62,637 nt of DNA from Rhodospirillaceae bacterium (GCA_027490975.1 JAIXXA010000035.1:73164-135800), one strand, 5' to 3'. Counted from the stretch's first letter, positions 37,190 to 46,296 are shown. Numbers and translations: made by a program. The notes: generated by a model not told the origin, from the sequence alone.

Positions 37190-39265
37190 ATGCGCCAGAC
37201 AGCCAACTATATTTCGCGGGCCGCAATATTTGTTGTCAGCAGCTTTTATGTGCTGACAGCTGGACTTACGCCTTTTGTTTCAAGTCAAGCACGAGCCGCC
37301 GAGCCTGCCGACCGCCGGGTCCAGACGGCGTCGCTGCCGCGATTCGACGCCCTTGTGGACCGTGCGACCGAGCTGCCGCAGCCATTGTCGGCGGCCGACG
37401 CCGTCCTCTATCGCGAGATTTTCCAGCTGCAGGCGCGCGGCGTCATCCCGGCCGCCGACCAGCTTTTGGCCAAGCTGCGCGACCGCACGCTCGTGGGCCA
37501 TGTGCTGGCCGACCGCTATCTCGGCCGCCATTATCGCCCCACGGGCGACGAGCTGGCCGCCTGGCTCAAAGACAATGCCGCCCACCCGGATGCCCGCGCG
37601 ATCTACAATTTGGCGCTTCGCCGCCCTGGCGTGCGCGCCAATGCGCTGACGCGCCCGCGCGAAGAAGCCTCGTTCCAGGAACGCGCGGCGGCCGACGATC
37701 TGGGCCCCTCGCTGACCCGGCCGATGCCGCCCGGCAATCCGGCCGCGGCGGGCCTGCGCGCCCGGCTGCGCGACCAGATCGGCGACGGGCATTTCGATGC
37801 GGTCGAACGCAGCCTTGCCGCGCGCGAAACGCAAGCCGCCCTCAATGCCGGCGAGATCGACCATCTGCGCGCCATGCTGGCGGCGGGCTGGTTCGCGCGC
37901 GGCGACGATGCGCGCGCGCTTGCTCTGGCCGAGCCGGCCCTGAAACGTTCGGGCGCTGCCGTGCCGCGCGCCTATTGGATCGCCGGGCTCGCCCGCTTCC
38001 GGCAGGAGAACTACGCGCAGGCGGCCGCCTATTTCGAAGCTTTGGCGCGGCTGCCGCAAGGCCAGCCCTGGGACATTGCGGCGGGCGCCTTCTGGGCCGC
38101 GCGCACGCATCTGCGCAATGCCCGGCCCGAGCGCTACAACGAATGGATGGCGCTCGCAGCCGAGCATCCGCGCACCTTCTACGGGCTCATGGCGGCGCGT
38201 GTGCTGGGCGTGGAGCCCGGCGTCAATTGGAACCCGCCGCCGTTGAGCCAGGTCGAGCTCGACCAGCTGCAGCGCTTCGGCGGCGCTGCCCGCATCTTCG
38301 CGCTGCTGCAAGTGGGCCAAGACCGCCGGGCCGAGGCCGAATTGCGCCGCATTTCGGCGCAGAGCAACGGGTCCGCCAACCGCGCCATTCTGGCGGTGTC
38401 GATGCGCGCCAACATGCCGGGCCTGTCGATGCGCCTGGCGCGCGAAATCGCCGATATCGACGGCAGGCGCTTCGACGGCGCTTTCTACCCGATCCCGCAT
38501 TGGCAGCCGGTCGGCGGCTCCGACGTCGATCCCGCACTCGTGTTCGCGTTCATGCGGCTCGAATCCGCGTTCAACCCGGCGGCCGTGAGCCCGGCGGGCG
38601 CGCGCGGTCTCATGCAGCTGATGCCGGCAACCGCCGCCGCCATGGATACGCGCAGCTTCCGCGGCCGCGCCGAATTGCTGCTCGATCCCGAAATCAACGT
38701 GACGCTCGGCCAGCGCTATCTGCGCCATCTCATCGACGAGCCGCTGATCGGCGGCGAACTTGTGCGCCTGGCCGCCGCCTACAATGGCGGCATCGGCAAT
38801 CTCACGCGCTGGAAGCGCTTGCAGGACAATCGCGGCGAGAAGCGCGAAGATGCGCTCCTTTTCCTCGAGAGCCTGCCCGCAGCCGAGACCCGGCATTTCA
38901 TCGCGCGCCTGCTCTATTCCTACTGGATGTATTCCGAGCGTCTGGGCCAGCCGACCACGAGCCTCGACCAGATCGCCCAGGGCGAATGGCCGTTCTATGC
39001 GCCGCCGGCCGCTCTTGCCAACCGGCCTTCAAGCCCGCTTGTGTCGCTGCAACCGCCGCCGCCGCCGCCGAGCCCCAGCCCGCGCGTGGCGGCTGAACTT
39101 GCCGCCGCCCCTGTTGTCGTGGCCGCCGCCGCCCCGGTCGCCGTCGCGGCTGCAGCAGCGCCTGCCGCCGCCGTGCCGCCGCCGCCAACCCCGAGCCCGC
39201 GCATCGCCAATCTGTTGAAGCCCGAGCCTGCAGCACCGCCGACCCGCACGCTTGTTCGCCGCTAG
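37190..39265 (+). CDS. Soluble lytic murein transglycosylase (Slt70-like)
   Basis: The ~691-residue protein begins with a signal peptide (ISRAAIFVVSSFYVLTAGLTPF...ARAAE). A long helical superhelix (U-domain) follows and then the SLT catalytic domain. The catalytic Glu is E458 in AFMRLESAFNP, with SPAGARGLMQLMPATA, NVTLGQRYL and AAYNGGIGN completing the lysozyme-like motifs. A ~80-residue Pro/Ala-rich tail ends the protein. It cleaves peptidoglycan glycan strands in the periplasm. ATG 37190 was chosen; a TTG at 37151 would add 13 residues before the signal. The upstream gap (37084-37189) is A+T-rich and may hold the promoter. Confidence 0.9.
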   Translation: MRQTANYISRAAIFVVSSFYVLTAGLTPFVSSQARAAEPADRRVQTASLPRFDALVDRATELPQPLSAADAVLYREIFQLQARGVIPAADQLLAKLRDRTLVGHVLADRYLGRHYRPTGDELAAWLKDNAAHPDARAIYNLALRRPGVRANALTRPREEASFQERAAADDLGPSLTRPMPPGNPAAAGLRARLRDQIGDGHFDAVERSLAARETQAALNAGEIDHLRAMLAAGWFARGDDARALALAEPALKRSGAAVPRAYWIAGLARFRQENYAQAAAYFEALARLPQGQPWDIAAGAFWAARTHLRNARPERYNEWMALAAEHPRTFYGLMAARVLGVEPGVNWNPPPLSQVELDQLQRFGGAARIFALLQVGQDRRAEAELRRISAQSNGSANRAILAVSMRANMPGLSMRLAREIADIDGRRFDGAFYPIPHWQPVGGSDVDPALVFAFMRLESAFNPAAVSPAGARGLMQLMPATAAAMDTRSFRGRAELLLDPEINVTLGQRYLRHLIDEPLIGGELVRLAAAYNGGIGNLTRWKRLQDNRGEKREDALLFLESLPAAETRHFIARLLYSYWMYSERLGQPTTSLDQIAQGEWPFYAPPAALANRPSSPLVSLQPPPPPPSPSPRVAAELAAAPVVVAAAAPVAVAAAAAPAAAVPPPPTPSPRIANLLKPEPAAPPTRTLVRR

Positions 39266-39271
39266 AATTCG

Positions 39272-39829
39272 ATGCCCAAGATCGACGAAACGCAGCCCTT
39301 TCTAGCCTGCAACATCGCCATCCTCACCGTGTCGGACACGCGCGATGCGGCAAGCGACCGTTCGGGCAACGCGCTTGCCGAAATGATCCAGCGCGACGGG
39401 CACAAGATTGCCGCGCGCGCCATCGTGCGCGACGACAAGGACCAGATCCAAGCCCAGCTGCGCGCCTGGATCGCCGATCCGGCGATCGACGTCGCGATCT
39501 CGACCGGCGGCACGGGAGTTACGGGCCGCGACGTGACGCCCGAAGCCTTCGAACCGCTGTTCGACAAGAAGATCGACGGCTTCGGCGAAATGTTCCGCAT
39601 GATCAGCTTCCAGAAGGTGGGCACTTCGGCGCTGCAGAGCCGGGCCGTCGGCGGGGTTGCCGGCGGCACCTATCTGTTCGCGCTGCCGGGTTCGCCTTCG
39701 GCCTGCCGCGACGGCTGGGACGAGATCCTCAAATGGCAGCTCGACGTGCGCCATCGCCCGTGCAACTTGGTCGAGCTGATGCCGCGTCTGCTCGAGCATC
39801 TGCCCAAAAAACCCAAAGCGACCGTTTAG
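39272..39829 (+). CDS. moaB: Molybdenum cofactor biosynthesis protein MoaB
   Basis: The 185-residue MoaB/Mog-type protein has NIAILTVSDTRDAASDRSGNALAEMI, the pterin-binding STGGTGVTGRDVTPEA and FALPGSPSACRDGWDEIL. MoaB/Mog proteins adenylate molybdopterin before molybdenum insertion. The gene starts seven bases behind the transglycosylase stop and is likely cotranscribed. Its 3' end overlaps the end of the convergent transferase gene by four bases. Confidence 0.9.
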   Translation: MPKIDETQPFLACNIAILTVSDTRDAASDRSGNALAEMIQRDGHKIAARAIVRDDKDQIQAQLRAWIADPAIDVAISTGGTGVTGRDVTPEAFEPLFDKKIDGFGEMFRMISFQKVGTSALQSRAVGGVAGGTYLFALPGSPSACRDGWDEILKWQLDVRHRPCNLVELMPRLLEHLPKKPKATV

Positions 39830-40416
39830 GCCTTCAAGCGCTTTTGCCAGGCGCGCCAATCTTCCGCCGTGTCGATGTCGGCGAGAACGCGCAGTTTGGC
39901 CACATTGCGATGTTTGGCGTTGGCGCGCGTGTCGGCAAGCGCATATTCGCTCGACCAGCGCACGCGGTCGAACAGATATGCCGCAAAACGCCCCGTGCGC
40001 ACGCCCACGAGCCAATAGCCGCCGTCCGCCGCCGGACCGAAAACAATGTCGGCAGCGCCCAGGGCCGCGAATGCGGCGGCGATGTCGCTGCGCCGCATCT
40101 CGGGGATGTCGCCGCCGACGATGACGGTCGGGCCGGTTCGGCCGCCAAGGCTGCGCGCCATGCGCCGGCCCAGATCGCCGCGCCCTTGGCCTTGCCTGCG
40201 CACACCGCGCGGCCACACGCGCGACACGCGGCTTGCGGCATCGGGGGCGACGCACAGGATCGTGCGCCACGGCCCGCCGCGCGTTTTGGCGAGCGTGTCG
40301 CCAAGCGTGCGGCGATAGAAGGCCAACGCCGCCGCCGGACCGAGCCCCTTGGCGAGCCGCGTTTTGACGCGGCCGATCTGCGGAAATTTGGCGAACACGA
40401 TCAGCGTGCGTTTCAT
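39826..40416 (-). CDS. TIGR04282 family transferase (rSAM/selenodomain-associated transferase 1)
   Basis: The 196-residue nucleotidyl/glycosyl-transferase-like protein starts at ATG 40416 (MKRTLIVFAKFPQIGRVKTRLAKGLG). The N-terminal block FAKFPQIGRVKTRLA, the middle TVIVGGDIPEMRRSDIAAAFAAL and FGPAADGGYWLVG define the TIGR04282 family. It overlaps by ATGA the TIGR04283 gene upstream. In other genomes the two transferases are often linked with the arsenosugar radical SAM enzyme ArsS; none is seen here. The stretch VWPRGVRRQGQGRGDLGRRMA is longer and more basic than usual. Confidence 0.8.
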   Translation of the reverse strand: MKRTLIVFAKFPQIGRVKTRLAKGLGPAAALAFYRRTLGDTLAKTRGGPWRTILCVAPDAASRVSRVWPRGVRRQGQGRGDLGRRMARSLGGRTGPTVIVGGDIPEMRRSDIAAAFAALGAADIVFGPAADGGYWLVGVRTGRFAAYLFDRVRWSSEYALADTRANAKHRNVAKLRVLADIDTAEDWRAWQKRLKA

Positions 40417-41069
40417 CGGTAGAGCCGCGCGATCGTGCGCGGCGGCACGCCCGCAAAAAAGAGGGCAAGGCAGAAGAGATTGCGCAGCGGCCGCAGCAGC
40501 CAGCCGTCGCGTTCGTAGCGTCGCGCCGAGGTTGTCGCCGTGGCGCCAAGTTCGACCAGTCGCTTTTTGCCGATGCGGCGCACGAGATCGACGTCTTCCA
40601 TGAGCGGGATCGGCCGGTAGCCGCCGAGCTTTGCGTAGAAACCGCGAGCCATCAGCAGCCCTTGGTCGCCGTAGGGCAACCCGAAAACGCGCGCACGCCA
40701 GTTTGCAAGGGCCGCCACGCGGCCGCCGCGCGGATCGGCGGCTGCAAAGGCGAGCCGGAAATAGCCTGCTTTTTCGGCGTTGGCCGGATCGGCCGCAAAA
40801 GTCGAAACGGCCGCGCGCCAATCGGCCGACAGCGTCGTGTCGGCGTGCAGAAACAGAAGCCATTCGCCGCTTGCTGCGGCGGCGCCCGCCGCAAGCTGGG
40901 TCCCGCGTCCGCGCGGGGCGAGCAGCACGCGCACGCCGGAGCTTGATTGCGGCGGCGTTTTGGAACCGCCATCGACGACGAGGATTTCGCAATCTGCGTC
41001 CAACGATGCCAGCGTCGCGCCAAGTTCGGCGCCGGCATCCAGCACGGGCAGGACGACCGACAGTTTCAC
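40413..41069 (-). CDS. TIGR04283 family glycosyltransferase (rSAM/selenodomain-associated transferase 2)
   Basis: The 218-residue GT2-fold enzyme has LSVVLPVLDAGAELGATLASL, the DxD-like VVDGGSKT and LLFLHADTTL, and FGLPYGDQGLLMARGFYAKLGGYRPIPLMEDVDLVRRI. These are standard for TIGR04283, implicated in arsenosugar or related glycosylation. A C-terminal hydrophobic segment (LFCLALFFAGVPP) may associate with the membrane. ATGA overlap shows coupling to the TIGR04282 gene. Confidence 0.85.
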   Translation of the reverse strand: MKLSVVLPVLDAGAELGATLASLDADCEILVVDGGSKTPPQSSSGVRVLLAPRGRGTQLAAGAAAASGEWLLFLHADTTLSADWRAAVSTFAADPANAEKAGYFRLAFAAADPRGGRVAALANWRARVFGLPYGDQGLLMARGFYAKLGGYRPIPLMEDVDLVRRIGKKRLVELGATATTSARRYERDGWLLRPLRNLFCLALFFAGVPPRTIARLYR

Positions 41070-41158
41070 GTGCGGTGCAAGAGGGCGCAGGACAGCATTT
41101 TCGGAGTCTGCCGCAGCAATTCCCGTTCGCCAAGGGGTGCGGAAATGGTCTAAAAACC

Positions 41159-42175
41159 ATGTCTATGACGCTGCCCACGCTTTCGGCTTTGGCCGCCGCC
41201 TTGATCGAGATTCCGCGCTTTGCCGACATGCCGGCCAACGCGCTGGTCGAGATGCCGCGCAAAGGTCTGGCGCACATGCACTACCGCATGCCCGGCGGGC
41301 GCACGCTGGTGCGGGTGCCGCTGGCGGCCTTCGGCGGGCTCGATGCGGCCGCCAGCCTCGCGCGCCAGGAAGCGTGTTTTGCGAGGGCCCAATTGTCCGA
41401 CGCGACGCCGCGCGTGCTCGCGACGATCGCCCCGCGCGAGGGCGTGCCGTTCGGCGCGCTGGTCGTCGACGACATTCCGGGTACCGCCCCCAACTTGCCG
41501 ACCGAATTGCCGGCACTCGCGACGGCCCTTGCGGCCTTGCACAAATTGCGGCTGCCCGACGCGGAAGGGCGCGCGCCCATTCCGTGGGCGGCCGATCCGC
41601 TCGGCGAAGCCTTGGCGGGCATCGCGGAGAACATAAAAATCGCACCGCGCGCGAGCCTCGATCCGAAGGTGGAACTTGCGCTCGGCCACGAGCTTACGTG
41701 GGCGCGCGAATTCTCGACGACCAACGCCAAGCGCTTTTCCCAGCTCACGCGCGCTTTGTGCCTGGGCGACGCGCACCCCGGCAATTTCGTGGTCGCCCCC
41801 GGCGGGCGCGCCTATGCGGTCGATCTCGAGCGCTGCGCCTATACGCTTCCCGGATTCGATCTCGCCCACGCCTGCTCGCTGCCGGCCACGAGTTGGGATC
41901 CCGATTGCGCGGCCACGCTCAATGCGAGCCAGATCGACGCCTTCATGCGCGCATGGGCCATGCGCGTGGGCGATCCCATCGCGCGCGAAACGGTGGGATT
42001 GTTCCGCCCGTTCCGGCGCCTCATTTGGCTGCGCACCACGGCCGTGTTCGTGCGCTTCAAGGCGGAAGGCACGCACAAAGCGCTCGAGCCACGGGCCGCC
42101 GAACACGCGCAAAAAGCCATCGATGCAGCACTCGACATCGCCACGATCGTCGCCCAGCGCAAAGCGTGGTCGTGA
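41159..42175 (+). CDS. Phosphotransferase, APH/choline kinase-like fold
   Basis: The 338-residue protein starts at ATG 41159. The catalytic loop is LCLGDAHPGNFVVAPGG and the metal-binding motif AYAVDLERCAYTLPGFDLA, both typical of APH-type small-molecule kinases. The N-terminal half has VRVPLAAFGGLDAAASLARQEACFARAQ in the position of the ATP-anchoring region. The substrate is unknown; true aminoglycoside resistance is not implied. It stands alone between the transferase pair and the radical SAM gene. Confidence 0.75.
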   Translation: MSMTLPTLSALAAALIEIPRFADMPANALVEMPRKGLAHMHYRMPGGRTLVRVPLAAFGGLDAAASLARQEACFARAQLSDATPRVLATIAPREGVPFGALVVDDIPGTAPNLPTELPALATALAALHKLRLPDAEGRAPIPWAADPLGEALAGIAENIKIAPRASLDPKVELALGHELTWAREFSTTNAKRFSQLTRALCLGDAHPGNFVVAPGGRAYAVDLERCAYTLPGFDLAHACSLPATSWDPDCAATLNASQIDAFMRAWAMRVGDPIARETVGLFRPFRRLIWLRTTAVFVRFKAEGTHKALEPRAAEHAQKAIDAALDIATIVAQRKAWS

Positions 42176-42235
42176 AGGCCGCGCACGCCAATTAGTTCTT
42201 GAAATGTTCCGAATGTTTCGCTAACGTCCGCGCCC

Positions 42236-43318
42236 ATGGACGATGCGATTCCGGATGTGGCGCGCAAAGGGCGCGGGGCGGTTTCGAATGCGGCCGGGCG
42301 CTTCGAGCGGCACGGCCACCAGCGCATCGACGATGGCTGGCATCGCGCGCCGGACGACGATCTGCCGCCCTTGCGCACGCATGTGGCAAACGACGCGAGC
42401 CGCACGATCATCGCGCGCAACGAATCGCCGGACATTCCGTTTGCGCAGTCGATCAATCCCTATCGCGGCTGCGAGCATGGCTGCGTCTATTGTTATGCGC
42501 GGCCCACGCACGCGTATCTCGGCCTGTCGCCGGGGCTCGATTTCGAGACCAAACTGTTCGCCAAACACGATGCGCCGGAATTGCTGGCCGCGGAGCTGCG
42601 CAAACCCGGCTACAAGCCGATGGCCATTGCGCTTGGCACCAACACCGATCCCTACCAGCCGATCGAACGCGATCTCAAAATCACGCGCCGCATTCTCGAG
42701 ACGTTGGCGGCGTTTTCGCATCCGTTTTCGATCGTCACCAAATCCGATCTCGTGGCGCGCGACCGCGACATTATCGGCCCGATGTCCGCGCGCAATCTCG
42801 CGCACGTGTTCGTGTCGGTGACCACGCTCGACCGCGATTTGGCACGCACGCTCGAGCCGCGGGCCCCCACGCCGGCCAAGCGCCTGGCCGCAATCCGCGC
42901 GCTTGCGGATGCGGGCTGCAAAGTGGGCGTGATGGCAGCCCCCATGATCCCGGCCCTCAACGACGCCGAACTCGAGGCGATCCTCGAGGCGGCACGCGAC
43001 GCAGGCGCCGCGAGTGCGGGCTACACGCTGCTGCGCCTGCCCTTGGAGCTCAAAGAGATTTTCGACGAATGGCTCGAAGCGCATGCGCCGCTCAAAAAGA
43101 AGCACGTGCTGTCGCTGGTGCGCGACACGCGCGGCGGAGCCCTCAATTCGGCCCAATTCGGCACGCGGTTTGTCGGCGCAGGCCCCTATGCGGCCCTGCT
43201 CAACCAGCGCTTCAAAAAAGCGCGCGCGCGCCTGGGTCTCGACCGCAACGATTGGTCGATGGACCTCGCGCAGTTCAAGCCGCCGCCGCAAAAAGGCGAC
43301 CAGCTCGCGTTTTTTTAA
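42236..43318 (+). CDS. PA0069-type radical SAM protein
   Basis: This is a 360-residue radical SAM protein. The cluster-binding cysteines are in INPYRGCEHGCVYCYARPTH (CxxxCxxC). ALGTNTDPYQPIERDLKITRRILE and VFVSVTTLD...EPRAPTPAKRL match the SplB-like/PA0069 group. The start with an RxxGRG-like stretch (ARKGRGAVSNAAGRFE) is diagnostic of the PA0069 family. The reaction is unknown. It generates a 5'-deoxyadenosyl radical in the cytoplasm. It is convergent with pheA, and the stops are four bases apart on overlapping strands. Confidence 0.9.
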   Translation: MDDAIPDVARKGRGAVSNAAGRFERHGHQRIDDGWHRAPDDDLPPLRTHVANDASRTIIARNESPDIPFAQSINPYRGCEHGCVYCYARPTHAYLGLSPGLDFETKLFAKHDAPELLAAELRKPGYKPMAIALGTNTDPYQPIERDLKITRRILETLAAFSHPFSIVTKSDLVARDRDIIGPMSARNLAHVFVSVTTLDRDLARTLEPRAPTPAKRLAAIRALADAGCKVGVMAAPMIPALNDAELEAILEAARDAGAASAGYTLLRLPLELKEIFDEWLEAHAPLKKKHVLSLVRDTRGGALNSAQFGTRFVGAGPYAALLNQRFKKARARLGLDRNDWSMDLAQFKPPPQKGDQLAFF

Positions 43319-44172
43319 CGCCCCTTGAAGCGATAGGGGTGGGCCGGATAGACGCCGATGATCTTCACGAAATCCGAAAAGAAGCCGAGCTCTTCGAGCG
43401 CATGCGCGAAATTGGTTTCGCTGGGGTGGCCCTCGACGTCGGCATAGAACTGCGTGGCGGTGAACACGCCGTCCTGCATGTAGCTTTCGAGTTTGGTCAT
43501 GTTGACGCCGTTGGTGGCAAAGCCGCCCATCGCCTTGTAGAGGGCCGCCGGGCGGTTCTTGACGCGGAACACGAACGTGGTCACGGCCGGGCCCTTTTTG
43601 GGATCGGCCTCTTGCGGCTTTTTGGACAGCACCACGAAACGCGTGGTGTTGTGCGCAACGTCTTCGAGATCCTTCTTCAGCGATTTGAGGCCGTAGATTT
43701 CGCCGGCCAGCGACGAGGCGATGGCGCCGCGCGTGGGGTCGTTCGCCTGGGCGATTTCGGCGGCCGAACCGGCCGTGTCCGCCCCCACCACGCGCTTCAA
43801 ACCCAGCTTCTTGGTCGTCTCGCGGCATTGGTCGAGCGCTTGGATGTGGCTTTGCACCGTGCGCAGCGTGGCAAGTGTGGCGCCGCGCGGCGCCAGCAGA
43901 TGGTGGTTCACGCGCTGGAAATGTTCGCCCACGATATGCAGGCCCGCACTCGGTATCAGATGGTGGATTTCGGCCACGCGGCCCGCCAACGAGTTTTCGA
44001 TCGGGATCATGCCGAGGGCGGCCCGGCCGCTGCGCACGGCCTCGAACGCCTCCTCGAAGCTCGGGCAGGGCAGCGGCTCGAAATCCGGGCGGGCCGCTTT
44101 GCAGGCCAGATGCGAATAGGCCCCGGGCACGCCCTGAAAAGCAATGCGGGGCGGTTTTTTGGACTTCGGCAT
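43315..44172 (-). CDS. pheA: Prephenate dehydratase
   Basis: The ~285-residue protein has the PDT domain (IAFQGVPGAYSHLA, the ENSLAGRV loop, NTTRFVVLSKKP with the catalytic TRF) and a C-terminal ACT domain (TTFVFRVKNRPAALYKAMGGFATNGVNMTKLES). It converts prephenate to phenylpyruvate for phenylalanine synthesis, and the ACT domain gives feedback inhibition by phenylalanine. No chorismate mutase domain is fused. ATG 44172 or ATG 44181 may be used. Confidence 0.95.
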   Translation of the reverse strand: MPKSKKPPRIAFQGVPGAYSHLACKAARPDFEPLPCPSFEEAFEAVRSGRAALGMIPIENSLAGRVAEIHHLIPSAGLHIVGEHFQRVNHHLLAPRGATLATLRTVQSHIQALDQCRETTKKLGLKRVVGADTAGSAAEIAQANDPTRGAIASSLAGEIYGLKSLKKDLEDVAHNTTRFVVLSKKPQEADPKKGPAVTTFVFRVKNRPAALYKAMGGFATNGVNMTKLESYMQDGVFTATQFYADVEGHPSETNFAHALEELGFFSDFVKIIGVYPAHPYRFKGR

Positions 44173-44363
44173 GGCGACCATTTCAGCGCACGAGGAAAAG
44201 GGCGCGGAGTATCCGGGGCCAAGCGGCCCTGCGTCAACAGCGCACCTGCGGCAGACTGTCGCAGGCGACGTCGATGTTTGTTTGGGTTGCGCAGGTCCGA
44301 CCGGGTCTCTAAATTGCGGCTCGTTACGCAATCGCCAATTCAGCACGAGTCGGGGCCGCGACC

Positions 44364-44918
44364 ATGAACTCCTACGAACTCAACAAGATTTTCGGCGCCG
44401 TCGTCGGTTCGGTGCTGGTCGTTACGGTGCTTGGGTTCATCGCCAACATACTGGTGCATCCGCACCAGCTCGAAAAATCGGTGCTCGACATCAAGCTGCC
44501 GGAGACCGCGGTCGCCGCCGCGCCGGCCGAACCGGCCGCGGCGCTCGATCCGATCGGCCCGCTGCTGGCCGCGGCCGATATCGAAGCGGGCCGGGCCGCC
44601 ACGCGCAACTGCACCGCGTGCCATACCTTCGAGAAGGGCGGCCGAAACGGCGTGGGCCCCAATCTGTGGGACGTCGTCGCCAAGAAGAAGGCGCATATCG
44701 AAGGCTTCAACTATTCGCAGGCTTTGGCGGCCGCCGCCGGCCGTGCGGGCGATGACGGCCTGTGGGGCTACGAACAGCTCAACGGCTTCCTCGCCAATCC
44801 GCGCGCCTATCTTGCCGGCACGCGCATGGCGTTCGCCGGCATTCGTCGCGCGGAAGACCGCGCCAATCTGATCGCCTATATGCGCACGCTGTCGGACAGC
44901 CCGGCCGCGCTGCCCTAA
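44364..44918 (+). CDS. cycM: Membrane-anchored cytochrome c, CycM type
   Basis: This is a 184-residue protein. An N-terminal uncleaved helix (IFGAVVGSVLVVTVLGFIANILV) anchors it, and an Ala/Pro-rich linker leads to a mono-haem cytochrome c domain. The haem motif is CTACH, and the axial Met is in AGTRMAFAGI. FEKGGRNGVGPNLWDVVAKKKAHIEGFNYSQAL is typical of cytochrome c552/CycM. It carries electrons between the bc1 complex and cytochrome c oxidase at the periplasmic face of the inner membrane. It is divergent from pheA. Confidence 0.9.
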   Translation: MNSYELNKIFGAVVGSVLVVTVLGFIANILVHPHQLEKSVLDIKLPETAVAAAPAEPAAALDPIGPLLAAADIEAGRAATRNCTACHTFEKGGRNGVGPNLWDVVAKKKAHIEGFNYSQALAAAAGRAGDDGLWGYEQLNGFLANPRAYLAGTRMAFAGIRRAEDRANLIAYMRTLSDSPAALP

Positions 44919-44933
44919 CAAAAAGGCCCGACC

Positions 44934-45203
44934 ATGGCCGGCAAGTCCTACAACGTCGCCGTCGTCCCCGTCGGCGGCCTCGAGATCGTGGTCGTCCATG
45001 TCGATGCGTCATCGTGCTCGACGCCCGAAATGCAGACGCGCTCGATGAAGTTTTTCCAAGCGCGCCTGCTCGGCAAGCACGTGGTGCTGATGTATGTCGA
45101 TCTGATGCGCAAGCCCGTCTATCTGGGCGCGCCCAATCTCGTGGCCTCCTTGCGCGGCAAGGGCTTGAACGATCTCCACTGGCAGAAAGTGGCGATGGTC
45201 TGA
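44934..45203 (+). CDS. Unknown small protein behind cycM
   Basis: This 89-residue protein (MAGKSYNVAVVPVGGLEIVVVHVD...) is not recognised. It looks like a compact alpha/beta protein, with two strands, a helix (MQTRSMKFFQARLLG), a strand VVLMYVDL and a C-terminal LVASLRGKGLNDLHWQKVAMV. It starts 16 bases after cycM with no terminator between, so it is probably cotranscribed. No signal peptide is present, which argues for a cytoplasmic protein. Confidence 0.55.
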   Translation: MAGKSYNVAVVPVGGLEIVVVHVDASSCSTPEMQTRSMKFFQARLLGKHVVLMYVDLMRKPVYLGAPNLVASLRGKGLNDLHWQKVAMV

Positions 45204-45273
45204 AGCGGCACGCCGCTTGCCTATCTAGAGCCTCGCCGCCGGAATCCTCCGCCCGCAATCGAGGCCACGCTCC

Positions 45274-46107
45274 ATGTCGAAACCGCCCGCGTCAGCACTG
45301 CCCGCGTCGAAACTGCCGAAACGCCATTGGCACGAAATGACGTGGCCGGATTTTGCGGCGCTCGACGCGGAACGCGCGATCGCCGTTCTGCCGGTCGGGG
45401 CGATCGAGCAGCACGGGCCGCATCTGCCTGTCTATGTCGATGCCTGCATCAATGCGGGCGTGATCGCCAAGGCGATCGAAACGATGCCGTCCGATCTGCC
45501 GGTCACGTTTCTGCCGCCGATGCCGGTCGGCAAATCCAACGAACACATCTCGTATCCGGGCACGCTCACGCTTTCGGCCGAAACGCTGATCCGGCTGTGG
45601 ACCGAGATCGGCGAGTCGGTGGCGCGCGCAGGCATTCGCAAATTCGTGATCTTCAACAGCCATGGCGGCCAGCCGCAGGTTTCCGACATCGTGTGCCGCG
45701 AATTGCGCGTTCGCCACAAAATGTTTGCGGTCGCGATCAACTACTACGCGCTCGGCAAGCCGCCGAATCTGTTCCCGGAGGGCGAGCTCAAACACGGCAT
45801 CCATGGCGGCTCGGGCGAAACCTCGATGATGCTGCATCTGCGCGGCGACCTCGTGAAGACAGCCGAATGCCGCAATTTCGAGCCGCTGTCGGTGCGCATG
45901 GAAAAAGACTACGAAATTCTCGCCCCCGAAGGCCGCATCGGCTTCGGCTGGGAAACCCAGGACCTGCATCCGATGGGGGCCTGCGGCAACGCCGCCGACG
46001 CGGACGCCGCGCGCGGCAAGATCCTGGTCGAGCATTTTGCGGCCCGCTTCGTCAAAGCCCTGCAGGAAATCGACCGCTATCCGCTGTCCAACATCGTGTC
46101 GCGCTGA
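45274..46107 (+). CDS. Creatininase family hydrolase
   Basis: The 277-residue metal-dependent amidohydrolase has VGAIEQHGPHLPVYVDACI (the Glu-His-Asp metal ligands), FNSHGGQPQVSD (ligand His) and GIHGGSGETSMML (ligand Glu). Relatives open cyclic amides such as creatinine, or process formamidopyrimidines. It precedes an NMT1/THI5-type ABC importer and an amidohydrolase, so a role in using an imported cyclic N-compound is likely. The substrate is not determinable. A 9-base-pair inverted repeat follows its stop codon. Confidence 0.85.
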   Translation: MSKPPASALPASKLPKRHWHEMTWPDFAALDAERAIAVLPVGAIEQHGPHLPVYVDACINAGVIAKAIETMPSDLPVTFLPPMPVGKSNEHISYPGTLTLSAETLIRLWTEIGESVARAGIRKFVIFNSHGGQPQVSDIVCRELRVRHKMFAVAINYYALGKPPNLFPEGELKHGIHGGSGETSMMLHLRGDLVKTAECRNFEPLSVRMEKDYEILAPEGRIGFGWETQDLHPMGACGNAADADAARGKILVEHFAARFVKALQEIDRYPLSNIVSR

Positions 46108-46110
46108 GAT

Positions 46111-46160
46111 CTGCCGCAATCGCTGGCGCATTGCCTCAATTTGCGGCAGCTTGCTAGGAT
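46111..46160 (+). promoter_or_regulatory. Inverted repeat and candidate promoter of the ABC importer operon
   Basis: CTGCCGCAA (46111-46119) and TTGCGGCAG (46141-46149) form a perfect inverted repeat with a 21-base spacer. Within it lies a possible -35 element TTGCCT (46131-46136), 18 bases before a -10-like TAGGAT (46155-46160). The arrangement fits a promoter overlapped by an operator. It could also be a weak terminator of the creatininase gene, though no T-run follows. Confidence 0.35.
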
Positions 46161-46296
46161 AGCGGCTGGACCATCGACCGACCCTTTGCAGAACGGCAAT
46201 GGTACGGGTTTTGCTGCCAAGATCTGCCGATCAGACGGACCGGAAAAGACTGCCCGAAACCGTGTTTTATCCCCCTCCCCGAACAGGAGCACTGCA

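Noticed and set aside
46098-46230. Possible thiamine-pyrophosphate riboswitch before the NMT1/THI5-like gene (CTGAGA at the creatininase stop)
   Set aside because: Only the CTGAGA hexamer matches; the other conserved TPP-riboswitch segments (P3/P4 and the closing ACCTGAT-type block) are missing.
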